This document shows, in pieces, positions 50,481 to 59,342 of a stretch of 64,000 nt of DNA. The position numbers and the translations under genes were made by a program. The notes below the pieces were generated by a model. It did no database searches and was not told where the DNA came from. It saw only the letters and a list, made by a program, of their open reading frames with translations. The first letter of the stretch is position 1; the number at the start of each line of letters is the position of its first letter. The stretch lies in assembly GCF_036231355.1 (NCBI RefSeq), contig NZ_CP109496.1, positions 4,216,001 to 4,280,000 on the forward strand. Direction: 5' to 3'. This stretch comes from Streptomyces sp. NBC_01431 (GTDB taxonomy: Bacteria; Actinomycetota; Actinomycetes; Streptomycetales; Streptomycetaceae).

Positions 50481-51639
50481 ACTCGTCCACCGGATCGAGG
50501 CGGCGACCCCGCCCGACCGCGACCGCGCCATCGACGCGCTGCGCGCGTTCGCGATCCTCGGGGTGGTGCTCGGGCACTGGCTGGTCACCGCCCTCGTCTT
50601 CGACAGCGGCACCGTGCACGGGGCGAGCCCTCTCCAGCACATGCCCCAACTGGCGCCCATATCCTGGGCGTTCCAGACCCTCGCCGTCTTCTTCCTGGTG
50701 GGCGGGCAGGTCGCCACGAAGAGCTACGCGTCCGCTCGCGCCCGGGGCACCACGTACGGGCAGTGGCTGCGGGCCAGACTCGGGCGGCTGTTCAGGCCGG
50801 TCGCGGCGGTGCTCACGGTGTGGCTGGTCGCGGCGGGCGGCATGCTCGCCACGCAGGTCAGCCCGGACGTCGTGCACACCCTGGTCAAACTCGTCCTGTC
50901 CCCGCTGTGGTTCCTGCTGGTGTTCGCCACGCTGACGGCCGCGACGCCGATCGTCTGCCGGGTGCATCCGCTGTGGCCGCTCGCGGTCGTCCTGTACGTC
51001 GACGTGTACCGCTTCGGATACGGCGGGGCGGCCTGGACCGGCTGGATCAACGTGGCCGCGGGCTGGCTGGTGCCGTACTGCCTGGGCGCGCTGTGGGCGC
51101 GGCGCGGGGCGGGCACCTCGCTGCGGGCGACCGGATGGGTGCTGCTCGTCGGCGGGGCCGTGGCGACCGCGCTGCTCGTGCTGTTCGCGGGCTATCCGGC
51201 CTCGATGGTCGGGGTGCCGGGGGCCGCGATATCCAACCTCAACCCGCCGACGCTGGCCGCCGTCACCTTCGGACTCGCCCAGTGCGGCGCCGCCCTGCTG
51301 CTGCTCGGGCCGCTGCGCCGGGTGCTGCGCCGGCCCGCGCTGTGGGCGGCGGTGGCGCTGGTCAACCTGTCCGCGATGACGATCTTCCTGTGGCACCAGA
51401 CGTCGATGATGGCCGTCACCTGCCTCGGCCTGCTCACGGGTGGCACGCTGCCCGGACTGCACACCGTGCCCGACGGCGGCAGCTGGATCCTGGCCCGGCT
51501 CGCCTGGCTGCCGGTGTTCGCGCTGATGCTGACGGTGTGCTGGCTGACGTTCCGTACGTACGAACAGCCCCGGCGCGGGGCGTCGAGAGTGGTGCGCGAA
51601 GGGCGTCCCGCCCGAACGGGGGAGATGGGGCGTGCCTAG
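50473..51639 (+). CDS. Acyltransferase-3-type membrane protein
   Basis: This 388-aa protein starts at 50473, with GAGGACC close upstream. It shows about ten TM helices with the family start RDRAIDALRAFAILGVVLGHWL, followed by LAVFFLVGGQVATKSYASAR. The C-terminus includes LSAMTIFLWHQTSMMAVTCL. The His and Arg residues in the first segment are those of acyltransferase-3 enzymes that acylate extracellular sugars or lipids. It overlaps both neighbours by 8 bases each, so the four genes 49356-53649 form one operon. Confidence 0.85.
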   Translation: MRELVHRIEAATPPDRDRAIDALRAFAILGVVLGHWLVTALVFDSGTVHGASPLQHMPQLAPISWAFQTLAVFFLVGGQVATKSYASARARGTTYGQWLRARLGRLFRPVAAVLTVWLVAAGGMLATQVSPDVVHTLVKLVLSPLWFLLVFATLTAATPIVCRVHPLWPLAVVLYVDVYRFGYGGAAWTGWINVAAGWLVPYCLGALWARRGAGTSLRATGWVLLVGGAVATALLVLFAGYPASMVGVPGAAISNLNPPTLAAVTFGLAQCGAALLLLGPLRRVLRRPALWAAVALVNLSAMTIFLWHQTSMMAVTCLGLLTGGTLPGLHTVPDGGSWILARLAWLPVFALMLTVCWLTFRTYEQPRRGASRVVREGRPARTGEMGRA

Positions 51640-52957
51640 GGTGAGCCCTGTGAAACAGGGGGACGGGCAACGGGTTCGACAGGTGGGGCGTCGGCTCGCG
51701 GCGCGACTGCGGGCGGTGCCGCGCGACGTACGCAAGGATCTGTTCCCGACGGCCGAGTCGTCGCCGCCCGCGGAGCAGCCGGACTGGATGATGTGGCGGC
51801 CCGCGCTCATCTTTCCGCTGCTGTTCGGCGCGGTCGTCGCGGTCGCCTTCGGCACCGACCAGTACGCGCACCGTTTCCATTTGGGGGTGGAAGCGGGTGT
51901 GGTGCTGGCCGGGATCCAGTCCGGGGCGGTGATCCTCGCGCTCTACCGGCCGCTGGCGGCCTGGTGGGCGACGACGGCCGTCATGTTCGTCGCCGCGCTG
52001 TGGGCGGAGTCCTGGGTCGACCTGGACGCCATGTATCCGTGGAGCGGGCCCGGGATCGCGATCCAGACCGCGGTCCTCCTGTTCGTCGCCCTGCGCCACC
52101 GGCCCCGGGTCGCGGCACAGACACTGGCGTTCAGCCTCGGGGCGGGTGCGCTCTGCGCCGTTCTGCCCGGTCGGCCGAACAGCTCGCCGAGTGCCGGCCT
52201 CGCCCTGGTGTTCTTCTCGCTCGCCGTCGTGGTCGGGGTCGCGCTGCGCGGACGCCGGGTGGCCCGGACGCAGCTCGTCGCGCAGCGGGAGATGACCGCG
52301 GAGGAACGGGCCCGGCGCACGCTCCTGGAGGAGCGCACCCGGATCGCCCGCGAGCTGCACGACGTGGTGGCCCACCACATGTCGGTGATCTCCATCCAGG
52401 CGCAGGTGGCGCCGCACCTCGTGGAGAACCCGTCCGACGAGCTGAAGGAGAACCTCGCGGGCATCCGGCAGAACGCGGTGGAGGCGCTCACCGAACTGCG
52501 CCGCGTCCTGGGCGTGCTGCGCTCCGAGGACCCGCTCGCCGAGGGCGCCCGGCACGCGCCGCAGCCCTCGCTCCAGCGCCTCGGCGAACTCCTCGCCAAC
52601 GTCCGCGGCGCGGGGGTGGAGGTCACGGTGGACGTCCTCGGCACGCCCCGCCCGCTGTCGCCCGGCGTGGAACTGTCCGCGTTCCGGGTCGTCCAGGAAG
52701 CGCTCAGCAACGCGATGCGGCACGCGCCTGGGGCCTCGGTGGGGGTGGTGGTCGCGCACCAGAGCGCGGAACTCGTGGTGCGGGTCACCAACACCGCGCC
52801 GGACCGGCCGGTCGCGCCGTCGCCCGGCGCCGGGCACGGGCTGCTCGGCATGCGCGAACGCACTGCCATGCTGGGCGGTGCGCTCGCCACGGGCGCGACG
52901 CCCGACGGCGGTTACGAAGTCACCGCCACGTTTCCGCTGGAGGACAGCCGCCCATGA
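51632..52957 (+). CDS. Sensor histidine kinase, NarX/DesK-like (HisKA_3)
   Basis: This 441-aa protein starts at a GTG at 51632, with GGGGGAGAT upstream; a GTG at 51650 is an alternative. About five TM helices span residues 55-215. The dimerisation domain has RIARELHDVVAHHMSVISIQ with H243 as the phosphoacceptor. The ATPase domain follows (VVQEALSNAMRHAPGA for the N box, GHGLLGMRERTAMLGG for the G box). It phosphorylates the response regulator encoded next, overlapped by ATGA. The signal is unknown. Confidence 0.93.
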   Translation: MPRVSPVKQGDGQRVRQVGRRLAARLRAVPRDVRKDLFPTAESSPPAEQPDWMMWRPALIFPLLFGAVVAVAFGTDQYAHRFHLGVEAGVVLAGIQSGAVILALYRPLAAWWATTAVMFVAALWAESWVDLDAMYPWSGPGIAIQTAVLLFVALRHRPRVAAQTLAFSLGAGALCAVLPGRPNSSPSAGLALVFFSLAVVVGVALRGRRVARTQLVAQREMTAEERARRTLLEERTRIARELHDVVAHHMSVISIQAQVAPHLVENPSDELKENLAGIRQNAVEALTELRRVLGVLRSEDPLAEGARHAPQPSLQRLGELLANVRGAGVEVTVDVLGTPRPLSPGVELSAFRVVQEALSNAMRHAPGASVGVVVAHQSAELVVRVTNTAPDRPVAPSPGAGHGLLGMRERTAMLGGALATGATPDGGYEVTATFPLEDSRP

Positions 52958-53649
52958 CCATCCGTGTCCTGATAGCCGACGACCAGGTGATGGTCCGTCA
53001 GGGATTCACCGTCCTGCTCAACGCGGAGCCGGACATCGAGGTCGTCGGCCAGGCGGTCGACGGGCTCGACGCGGTGGCCCAGGTCGGTCAACTGGCCCCC
53101 GATGTCGTCCTGATGGACATCCGCATGCCGCAACTCGGCGGCATCGAGGCGACGCGGCGCATCACGGGTGCGGCCGGTGCCGCGGAGCCCGCGGGTGCGG
53201 GGTCCGCGGTGAAGGTGCTCGTCCTGACCACCTTCGATCTGGACGAGTACGTGTACGAGGCGCTGCGCGCGGGGGCGTCGGGGTTCTTGCTGAAGGACGC
53301 CTCCGCGGCCGAACTCGCCCAGGCGGTACGGGTGGTGGCCGCGGGGGACGCGCTGCTGGCGCCCAACATCACCAAGCGCCTCATCGCGGAGTTCTCGCGC
53401 CTGGCGCCGGTGCCGCAGGCGACGCCGCTGAAGGAACGGGTGGGCGAACTGACCGAGCGCGAGACGGAGGTGCTGACGCTGATCGCCCAGGGCCTGTCCA
53501 ACGCGGAGATCGCGGCGCGCCTTGTGCTGGCGGAGCAGACGGTGAAGACACACGTGAGCCGGATCCTGGTGAAGCTGGGCCTGCGGGACCGGACGCAGGG
53601 GGCGGTGTTCGCGTACGAGTGCGGGCTGGTGCGGCCGGCGGGGTATTGA
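52954..53649 (+). CDS. NarL/LuxR-type response regulator
   Basis: This 231-aa protein has a receiver with D55 in VVLMDIRMP and K in GFLLKDA, and a LuxR helix-turn-helix (ELTERETEVLTLIAQGLSNA then LAEQTVKTHVSRILVKLGLR). A 10-residue Ala/Gly/Glu-rich insertion (GAAGAAEPAG) lies near residue 75. It is translationally coupled to the kinase by ATGA. The pair should form a two-component system; target genes may include the operon's own hydrolase and acyltransferase. Confidence 0.95.
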   Translation: MTIRVLIADDQVMVRQGFTVLLNAEPDIEVVGQAVDGLDAVAQVGQLAPDVVLMDIRMPQLGGIEATRRITGAAGAAEPAGAGSAVKVLVLTTFDLDEYVYEALRAGASGFLLKDASAAELAQAVRVVAAGDALLAPNITKRLIAEFSRLAPVPQATPLKERVGELTERETEVLTLIAQGLSNAEIAARLVLAEQTVKTHVSRILVKLGLRDRTQGAVFAYECGLVRPAGY

Positions 53650-53682
53650 CCCCGCCGGCCGCACGGTCACCTGCTGGATCCC

Positions 53683-54558
53683 TCAGCCGCGGCGCCGCCG
53701 AAGCAGGAGGAAGCCGCCCGCTGCCACTCCGGCCGTGGAGACCGCGGCCAGGGCCTGCGGGGCCACCGCGTTCCCGGACGACGTCGAAGACGACGACGAA
53801 GGCGATGCCACTGCCGCCGCCGGGTCGCCGCCGTGGCCGTGGTGGCTCACCGTCGAGCGGGGCGCGCCAGCCGCGATCTTCTGCTCGGTGGGCGCGGCCG
53901 GCTGCGCGGCCGCCTTGGCCGGGGCCCCGTACACCACGTCCGAGCAGCCGTAGAACGCCTCGGGACTGTCGTCGCGCTGCCAGACCTTGTAGATGATGTG
54001 GCGTCCGGTGCGGGCGGGCAGCGTGCCGGTGAAGTCGTAGTAGCCGTCCGTCGCCGTTCTGGAGGTCCGGTAGGTGGCGACGGGCGTGTCGTCCAGGTCG
54101 GACCACTTCAGTGGTTTGGTCGGGTCGAAGCCGTCTTTGGTGATGTACAGCGTCATCGTGCCCGAATGCGGCGCGGTCACCCGGAACTTGAAGTCGAACG
54201 AGCCCGCCGACACGTTGGTCGCGGGCCAGTCGGTGCGGGCCCAGTCCAGCGCGCGGTACTTGTCCCGGTTCGCCGAACACAGCTTGCCGTCCGGGATGAG
54301 CTGGCGGGACTGGCCGTTGGCGTCGGCGATGTTCACCTCGTTCCAGTCGTACAGCGGCTGGGTGCCGGAGTCCGCGACCAGGTCCTTGCACACCTGCGAC
54401 ACCGGGTGCTCGGGGCCCTCGGCGTAGCAGGCGGCGACCCGGCTGACCGGGTTGAACAGGGAGCCGTGCGCGGAGGCGGGCGTGGGGGCGAGGGCGAGGA
54501 ACGCGAGGGAGGTCGCCCCGAGGACACCCAGGGACGCTGCGGTACGCCGAGCGGACAT
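53683..54558 (-). CDS. AA10 lytic polysaccharide monooxygenase with C-terminal membrane anchor
   Basis: This 291-aa precursor starts at 54558, with AAGGAG upstream. The signal peptide ends ...TPASA, leaving His31 as the mature N-terminus (HGSLFNPVSRV), one histidine of the copper brace. The second His and axial residues lie in APHSGTMTLYITKDGFDP. The AA10 domain ends near residue 220 (YGCSDVVYGAP). It is followed by a His/Ser/Ala linker and a C-terminal hydrophobic helix ending LLLRRRRG, a membrane anchor without an LPxTG motif. It oxidatively cleaves chitin or cellulose. It is convergent with the two-component operon. Confidence 0.92.
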   Translation of the reverse strand: MSARRTAASLGVLGATSLAFLALAPTPASAHGSLFNPVSRVAACYAEGPEHPVSQVCKDLVADSGTQPLYDWNEVNIADANGQSRQLIPDGKLCSANRDKYRALDWARTDWPATNVSAGSFDFKFRVTAPHSGTMTLYITKDGFDPTKPLKWSDLDDTPVATYRTSRTATDGYYDFTGTLPARTGRHIIYKVWQRDDSPEAFYGCSDVVYGAPAKAAAQPAAPTEQKIAAGAPRSTVSHHGHGGDPAAAVASPSSSSSTSSGNAVAPQALAAVSTAGVAAGGFLLLRRRRG

Positions 54559-54698
54559 GCGAGTGCTCCTTGATCGTGGGAGTACGTGCGGTGGCGAGCT
54601 GCGGCCGGGCTGGGCGGCGGTGCCGGGGATACGCCAAGTCGGCCTGGTGTAGCGGCACTTGAGAGACTGGCATTGGCCTAGACCAAGCCGCAAGAGGT

Positions 54699-56654
54699 CT
54701 ACGCCAACCTGTCCGCACGGCCTGAGGACGACGGCCCGCCCAACGGCCTGTCACGGTGGGGACGGGACCACCAGTGGGCCTCTCCGTGGGTCAGTGCGGG
54801 CAGCCGCCGTTCCAGCGTCGCCACCCGGCGGGCCGCGACCGTGCCGCGCAGCAGCCGCACCTCCTCGCCGCCGGTGGTCTCCTCAATGAGCGCGCCCATC
54901 GCGGACAGCTGTGCGGTGACCGCGGTAAGCGTGCCGAGCGGAACCTCCAACTCGAACGCGTGGTACGGCTCGTAGACCCGCGTGCCCGCTTTCCGCAGCG
55001 CGTGCTCCAGGACGATCCGGCTCGCGGCGCGGAAGTCACCCGCCGTACTCATCACGCTGTCGAACCCGGAGCGTACGAGGGTGACCGCGCAGTCCGTCAC
55101 CGCCCACCCCTGCGGGCCGCCCGAGCGCAGCACGTCGTACACGGTCTCCTCGACCGCCTGGTGGAACGCCCTCGGCAGCGCGCCCAGTTCGGTCTCGTAC
55201 CGGAAGACGTTCCCGGTTCCGTACGGAGCCGGCGCCACGCGCAGGCCCACGGTCGCCCAGTACCCGGAGGGGGACGGGCCCCGGTTGATCTCCTCGGTGA
55301 ACTCGGCTACAGAGTGCGGACGTTCGCTGCACACCGTGCGGCTCGGCTCGAAGACCGCCTCGATGCCGTACGCGTCGGCCAGCGTGGCCGCGATGACCTC
55401 CTTCTGTACCTCCCCGTACAGGAACACCGAGGTGGCGCCGCCCGGTTCGGTGCGGGCGCGGATCAAGGGGTCCTGCTCGGAGAGGTCAACCAGCGCCGCG
55501 TGCAGCCGCGCGGCCGCCGCGGTGCCGGGCTGTCGGGGGTGTACGACGCTCTGGAGGGTGGGGGCGGCGAAGTGCTGTGCGCCCGGAGCCTTTGGCGGGC
55601 CCAGGCGGTCGCCCACCCGGATGTGGGGCAGTCCTCGCAGTCGGCCGATGTTCCCGGCGGTGAGAGGGGTCGGGCCGGACGCGCCCGCCGTGCCTCCCGC
55701 GCCCTCGGCTCCGACGACGTCCAGGGCGGTCAGGCGGCCGGTGTGGGTGGCGCCGTCGGACGCGGTGAAGGTCAGACGCTGACGGTTGCTCAGACGCCCC
55801 TCAGTCAGGCGGAGGTACGCCACCTTGCGCCCCGAGCCGTCGCGCTTCACCGCGAAGACCGTGCCGCGCGGCGGGGCGGCGGTGTCCGGCGTGGGCGCCG
55901 GGAGCAGGGTCACGACGGCGTCGACGAGCGCGGCGATGCCCTGTCCGCCGATCGCCGAGCCGAAGTACACCGGGTGCACGAGCCCACGCGCGGTCTGGTC
56001 GGCGAGCGCCTTGGTCAGTTCGGCGGGCGTGAGCGGTGGGCCGTCCACGACGCGGGCGAGGATCGCGTCGTCGTGCTCGGCGAGCAACTCTCCTTGGGCA
56101 GCGCCGAATCGGGCGTCGCTGTAGGAGTGTGGCGCCGTCTTGGCGGATGGCGTGCCCAGGTCGCGTACCGCCGTCATGGGGGCGATGTGCGGGGCCAGTT
56201 TGCGGCGGATGTCGGCGAGGAGGGCGTCCGCTCGGGCGCCCGCGCGGTCGATCTTGTTGACGAATACCAGCGTCGGGAGCCGGGCCTCGCGCAGGGTGCG
56301 CATCAGGATGCGGGTCTGCGCCTGTACGCCCTCCACGGCGGACAGGACGAGTACCGCGCCGTCGAGCACGCCGAGCGCGCGCTCCACCTCGGCGATGAAG
56401 TCGCTGTGCCCCGGGGTGTCGATCAGGTTGACCTGGGTGTCGCCAACGCGGAACGACGCGACCGCGGAGCGCACGGTGATGCCGCGCTGCCGCTCGATGG
56501 CGTCGGTGTCGGTCTGCGTGGACCCGGCGTCCACGCTGCCGAGCCGGTCGATCGCGCCGGTGTCGTAGAGCAGCCGCTCGGTCAGGCTGGTCTTACCGGC
56601 GTCGACGTGGGCGAGGATGCCGATGTTCAGGGTGCGGGTGGGCAGGGCTTTCAT
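54699..56654 (-). CDS. Ribosomal-protection-type translational GTPase (TetM/OtrA-like)
   Basis: This 651-aa EF-G-like GTPase starts MKALPTRTLNIGILAHVDAG. The G1 motif AHVDAGKT is at residues 15-22; switch and G3 motifs are RGITVRSAV and DTPGHSDF; G4 is VNKID. Domains II-V follow, with the ribosome-contacting region near 430-520 (EVQKEVIAATLADAYGIEAV). The architecture is that of Tet(M)/OtrA proteins that remove tetracycline from the ribosome. Such paralogues are common in Streptomyces, and actual resistance cannot be inferred from sequence. It is divergent from the cobalamin cluster. Confidence 0.9.
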   Translation of the reverse strand: MKALPTRTLNIGILAHVDAGKTSLTERLLYDTGAIDRLGSVDAGSTQTDTDAIERQRGITVRSAVASFRVGDTQVNLIDTPGHSDFIAEVERALGVLDGAVLVLSAVEGVQAQTRILMRTLREARLPTLVFVNKIDRAGARADALLADIRRKLAPHIAPMTAVRDLGTPSAKTAPHSYSDARFGAAQGELLAEHDDAILARVVDGPPLTPAELTKALADQTARGLVHPVYFGSAIGGQGIAALVDAVVTLLPAPTPDTAAPPRGTVFAVKRDGSGRKVAYLRLTEGRLSNRQRLTFTASDGATHTGRLTALDVVGAEGAGGTAGASGPTPLTAGNIGRLRGLPHIRVGDRLGPPKAPGAQHFAAPTLQSVVHPRQPGTAAAARLHAALVDLSEQDPLIRARTEPGGATSVFLYGEVQKEVIAATLADAYGIEAVFEPSRTVCSERPHSVAEFTEEINRGPSPSGYWATVGLRVAPAPYGTGNVFRYETELGALPRAFHQAVEETVYDVLRSGGPQGWAVTDCAVTLVRSGFDSVMSTAGDFRAASRIVLEHALRKAGTRVYEPYHAFELEVPLGTLTAVTAQLSAMGALIEETTGGEEVRLLRGTVAARRVATLERRLPALTHGEAHWWSRPHRDRPLGGPSSSGRADRLA

Positions 56655-56980
56655 GGGTGCGGGGTTCTCCGAAGGTCGCCTTGAGGTGTGGGCTCTGGGC
56701 TGTTTCGAAGAGTCGGCGCACTTGTTGCTCCCGCGGGTGGGGTGGGTTCGGCTCGGTCAGGCTAGGCGGAGGGGGACGGGGGCGCGAGGGGTTTTGCGGG
56801 CGGCTCCACCCCTGTGGCTCCGCCCCCGGGGTCGTCTGGGGCTCGGTCCCCCACCCCGCCAGGGACGTGGGGAACTGCGCGAACGGCCACCCCGGGTCGG
56901 GCCGGACCCGGCACGGGGTGTGGGGGTGGGTGGACAGTAGAGTGCGGCTCCAGCCACTCGCACCGCATCCCGAGGTATCC
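56655..56980. other. Divergent intergenic region between the GTPase and cobL
   Basis: No gene is seen in the 326 bases. A degenerate copy of the dispersed repeat lies at 56854-56888 (CCCCGCCAGGGACGTGGGGA). GCCACTCGC near 56953 resembles part of a B12 box, but no complete cobalamin riboswitch could be assembled. GAGG before the GTG at 56981 is the cobL ribosome binding site. Confidence 0.5.
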
Positions 56981-58249
56981 GTGACCCCCCACCTCCCAAC
57001 CCCCCTCCCCGACGTCACCGTCGTCGGGATCGGGGCCGACGGGTGGGCCGGGATCGCCTCCCGGGCCCGGGACGCGCTCGCGCACGCCGACGTGATCATC
57101 GGCGGGGCCCGGCAGCTAGCCCTGCTGCCCGACGGCTGCGAAGCCGAACGCGTCGCCTGGCCCTCGCCGCTGCGACCCGCCGTCCCGGGGCTGGTCGAAG
57201 CCCACACCGGGTGCCGCATCGCCGTGCTGGCCAGCGGTGATCCCATGTTCTACGGCATCGGCCGCACCCTCGCCGATGTGCTCGGCGCCCCGCCGCTCGT
57301 CCTGCCGCACCCCTCCTCCGTCTCGTACGCCTGCGCCCGGCTCGGCTGGGCCGTCGAGGACACCGAGGTCGTCACCGTCGTCGGGCGGCCCGCGGCCAGG
57401 ATCGCGGCAGCGCTGCACGACGGCCGGCGCGTCCTCGTGCTCAGCGCCGGAGCCGCCACGCCCGCCGATGTCGCCGCCCTGCTGCGCGACCGCGGCTTCG
57501 GACCGAGCCGGATGCGGGTCCTCGAACAGCTCGGCTCCGAGGACGAACAGTGCGTCGAGGGCACCGCCGACGGCTGGTCGGCCCCTCCTGGCGACCCGCT
57601 CAACGTCGTCGCCGTCGACTGCCGCCGCGCTCCCGGCGCCCTGCGCCTTGGCGCCGTACCGGGTCTCCCGGACGAGGCGTACGAACACGACGGCCAGCTC
57701 ACCAAGCGGCACATCCGCGCCGCCACCCTCGGCGCGCTCGCGCCCGCGCCCGGCGAACTCCTCTGGGACATCGGCGGCGGCTCCGGCTCGATCGCCGTCG
57801 AGTGGATGCGTACGCATCCGTCCTGCCGGGCCTTTACCGTCGAGCGGGATCCGGTACGGGCCGAGCGCATCGGTCGCAACGCCGACCGGCTCGGTGTGCC
57901 CGCGCTGCGGGTCGTCACCGGTGCCGCGCCCGCCGCTCTCGCCCAACTCCCCGCCCCCGACGCCGTGTTCATCGGCGGCGGGCTCACCGCACCCGGGCTG
58001 CTCGCGGCCTGCTGGGACGCGCTGCCCACCGGTGGACGGCTGGTCGCGAACACCGTCACCCTGGAATCCGAGGCGCTGCTCGCCGAGTGGTACCGCCGCC
58101 ACGGCGGCGAACTGGTACGGCTCGCGGTCGCGCACGCCGTGCCCGTCGGTACCTTCACGGGCTGGCGCCAGGCCATGCCCGTCACCCAGTGGGCGGTGGT
58201 CAAGTCCGGCCCCGTACCGCTCGACACCCTTACTGGAGCAGACAGATGA
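56981..58249 (+). CDS. cobL: Precorrin-6Y C5,15-methyltransferase, decarboxylating
   Basis: This 422-aa protein starts at a GTG at 56981, with GAGG 5 bases upstream; the open frame further upstream lacks a site and lies in the repeat. The N-terminal CbiE-like domain (residues 1-215) has VTVVGIGADGWAGI and LASGDPMFYGIGRTLAD. The C-terminal CbiT-like domain has LLWDIGGGSGSIAVEWMRTH (SAM site) and PDAVFIGGGLTA. It methylates C5 and C15 of precorrin-6B and removes the C12 acetate carboxyl. Its stop overlaps cobM by ATGA. Confidence 0.94.
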   Translation: MTPHLPTPLPDVTVVGIGADGWAGIASRARDALAHADVIIGGARQLALLPDGCEAERVAWPSPLRPAVPGLVEAHTGCRIAVLASGDPMFYGIGRTLADVLGAPPLVLPHPSSVSYACARLGWAVEDTEVVTVVGRPAARIAAALHDGRRVLVLSAGAATPADVAALLRDRGFGPSRMRVLEQLGSEDEQCVEGTADGWSAPPGDPLNVVAVDCRRAPGALRLGAVPGLPDEAYEHDGQLTKRHIRAATLGALAPAPGELLWDIGGGSGSIAVEWMRTHPSCRAFTVERDPVRAERIGRNADRLGVPALRVVTGAAPAALAQLPAPDAVFIGGGLTAPGLLAACWDALPTGGRLVANTVTLESEALLAEWYRRHGGELVRLAVAHAVPVGTFTGWRQAMPVTQWAVVKSGPVPLDTLTGADR

Positions 58250-58989
58250 CCGTGTACTTCATCGGCGCGGGGCCCGGCGCCGCCGACCTGATCACGGTGC
58301 GCGGCGCCCGTACGCTCGCCTCCTGTCAGGTCTGTCTGTACGCGGGCAGTCTCGTGCCGCGCGAACTCCTCGCCGAATGCCCCGAGGGCGCCCGGCTCGT
58401 GGACACAGCGCAGCTCAACCTGGATGAGATCACCGCCGAGTTGGTGCGCGCCCACGAGGCCGGGCAGGACGTGGCCCGGCTGCACTCCGGCGACCCGTCC
58501 GTGTTCAGCGCCGTCGCCGAGCAGATGCGGCGGCTGGACGCGGCGGGCGTGCCGTACGAGGTGGTGCCGGGGGTGCCCGCCTTCGCGGCGGCCGCGGCGG
58601 CGCTCAAGCGGGAGCTCACCGTGCCGACGGTCGGCCAGACCGTCATCCTGACCCGCGTCGCCCAGCGTGCCACCGCCATGCCGGAGGGCGAGGACCTCGC
58701 GACGCTGGGACGCAGTGGGGCGCTGCTGGTGCTGCACCTGGCGGCGGGGTACGTCGACCGGGTGGTCGAGGAGTTGCTCCCGCATTACGGTGCCGACTGC
58801 CCCGCGGCCGTTGTCGCCTTCGCCTCCCGGCCCGAGGAACTCGTCCTGCGCGGCACGCTCGCCGACATCGCGGGGCAGGTGAAGGAGGCGGGTGTCGTGC
58901 GTACGGCGGTGATCCTGGTGGGTCGGGTGCTGGGGGCGTCCGAGTTCCGGGACAGCCACCTGTATTCGGCCGAGCGCCACCGCTGCTAG
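58246..58989 (+). CDS. cobM: Precorrin-4 C11-methyltransferase
   Basis: This 247-aa SAM-dependent tetrapyrrole methylase starts MTVYFIGAGPGAADLITVRG. It has the family motifs YAGSLVP, ARLHSGDPSVFSAVAEQMRR (SAM loop) and VVPGVPAFAAAAAALKREL. It methylates C11 of precorrin-4 in cobalamin synthesis. The ATGA overlap with cobL indicates translational coupling. Downstream genes change strand. Confidence 0.94.
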   Translation: MTVYFIGAGPGAADLITVRGARTLASCQVCLYAGSLVPRELLAECPEGARLVDTAQLNLDEITAELVRAHEAGQDVARLHSGDPSVFSAVAEQMRRLDAAGVPYEVVPGVPAFAAAAAALKRELTVPTVGQTVILTRVAQRATAMPEGEDLATLGRSGALLVLHLAAGYVDRVVEELLPHYGADCPAAVVAFASRPEELVLRGTLADIAGQVKEAGVVRTAVILVGRVLGASEFRDSHLYSAERHRC

Positions 58990-59122
58990 GGCCTCCGGTC
59001 TTGGGGTGCTGGGGGCGCTCGCCCAGGCCCCCGCCTCCCGCTCCTCAAACTCCCCAAGGCCTTAAGGGCCAGGGGGGACCCCCATGACGGGCTGGGGTCG
59101 AGTGCCGGTGCGGACCGGTGGG

Positions 59123-59330
59123 GGCTGGTCGCGCAGTTCCCCGCGCCCCTGGCGGGATGCGGTGCGGGTCCCCGGGCCGTGCTCCGGATCCCCGACGACC
59201 GTCAAGCCGCGGACCGGTGGGGGCTGGTCGCGCGGTTCCCCGCGCCCCTGGCAGGGTTGGTGCCGGCCCGCATCGGCATCCGTAGCCAGGCGGGTGGCTG
59301 GTCGCGCGGTTCCCCGGGCCCCTGGCGGGG
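59123..59330 (-). repeat. Three reverse-orientation copies of the dispersed intergenic repeat
   Basis: Copies at 59123-59156, 59221-59257 and 59297-59330 read GGCTGGTCGCGC(A/G)GTTCCCC followed by GCGCCCCTGGC and variants. They are the reverse complement of the repeat at 14633 and 40214. They fill most of the 353-base gap between the convergent cobM and cbiD stops. Confidence 0.75.
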
Positions 59331-59342
59331 TCGGGACCGGGG

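Noticed and set aside
54699..56654. Calling the GTPase a proven tetracycline-resistance determinant
   Set aside because: Only the family can be read. TetM/OtrA-like paralogues are common in Streptomyces and not all protect ribosomes.
56655..56980. Cobalamin riboswitch before cobL
   Set aside because: Only a GCCACT-like fragment was seen. The other conserved B12-element blocks could not be found, and part of the region is a dispersed repeat.
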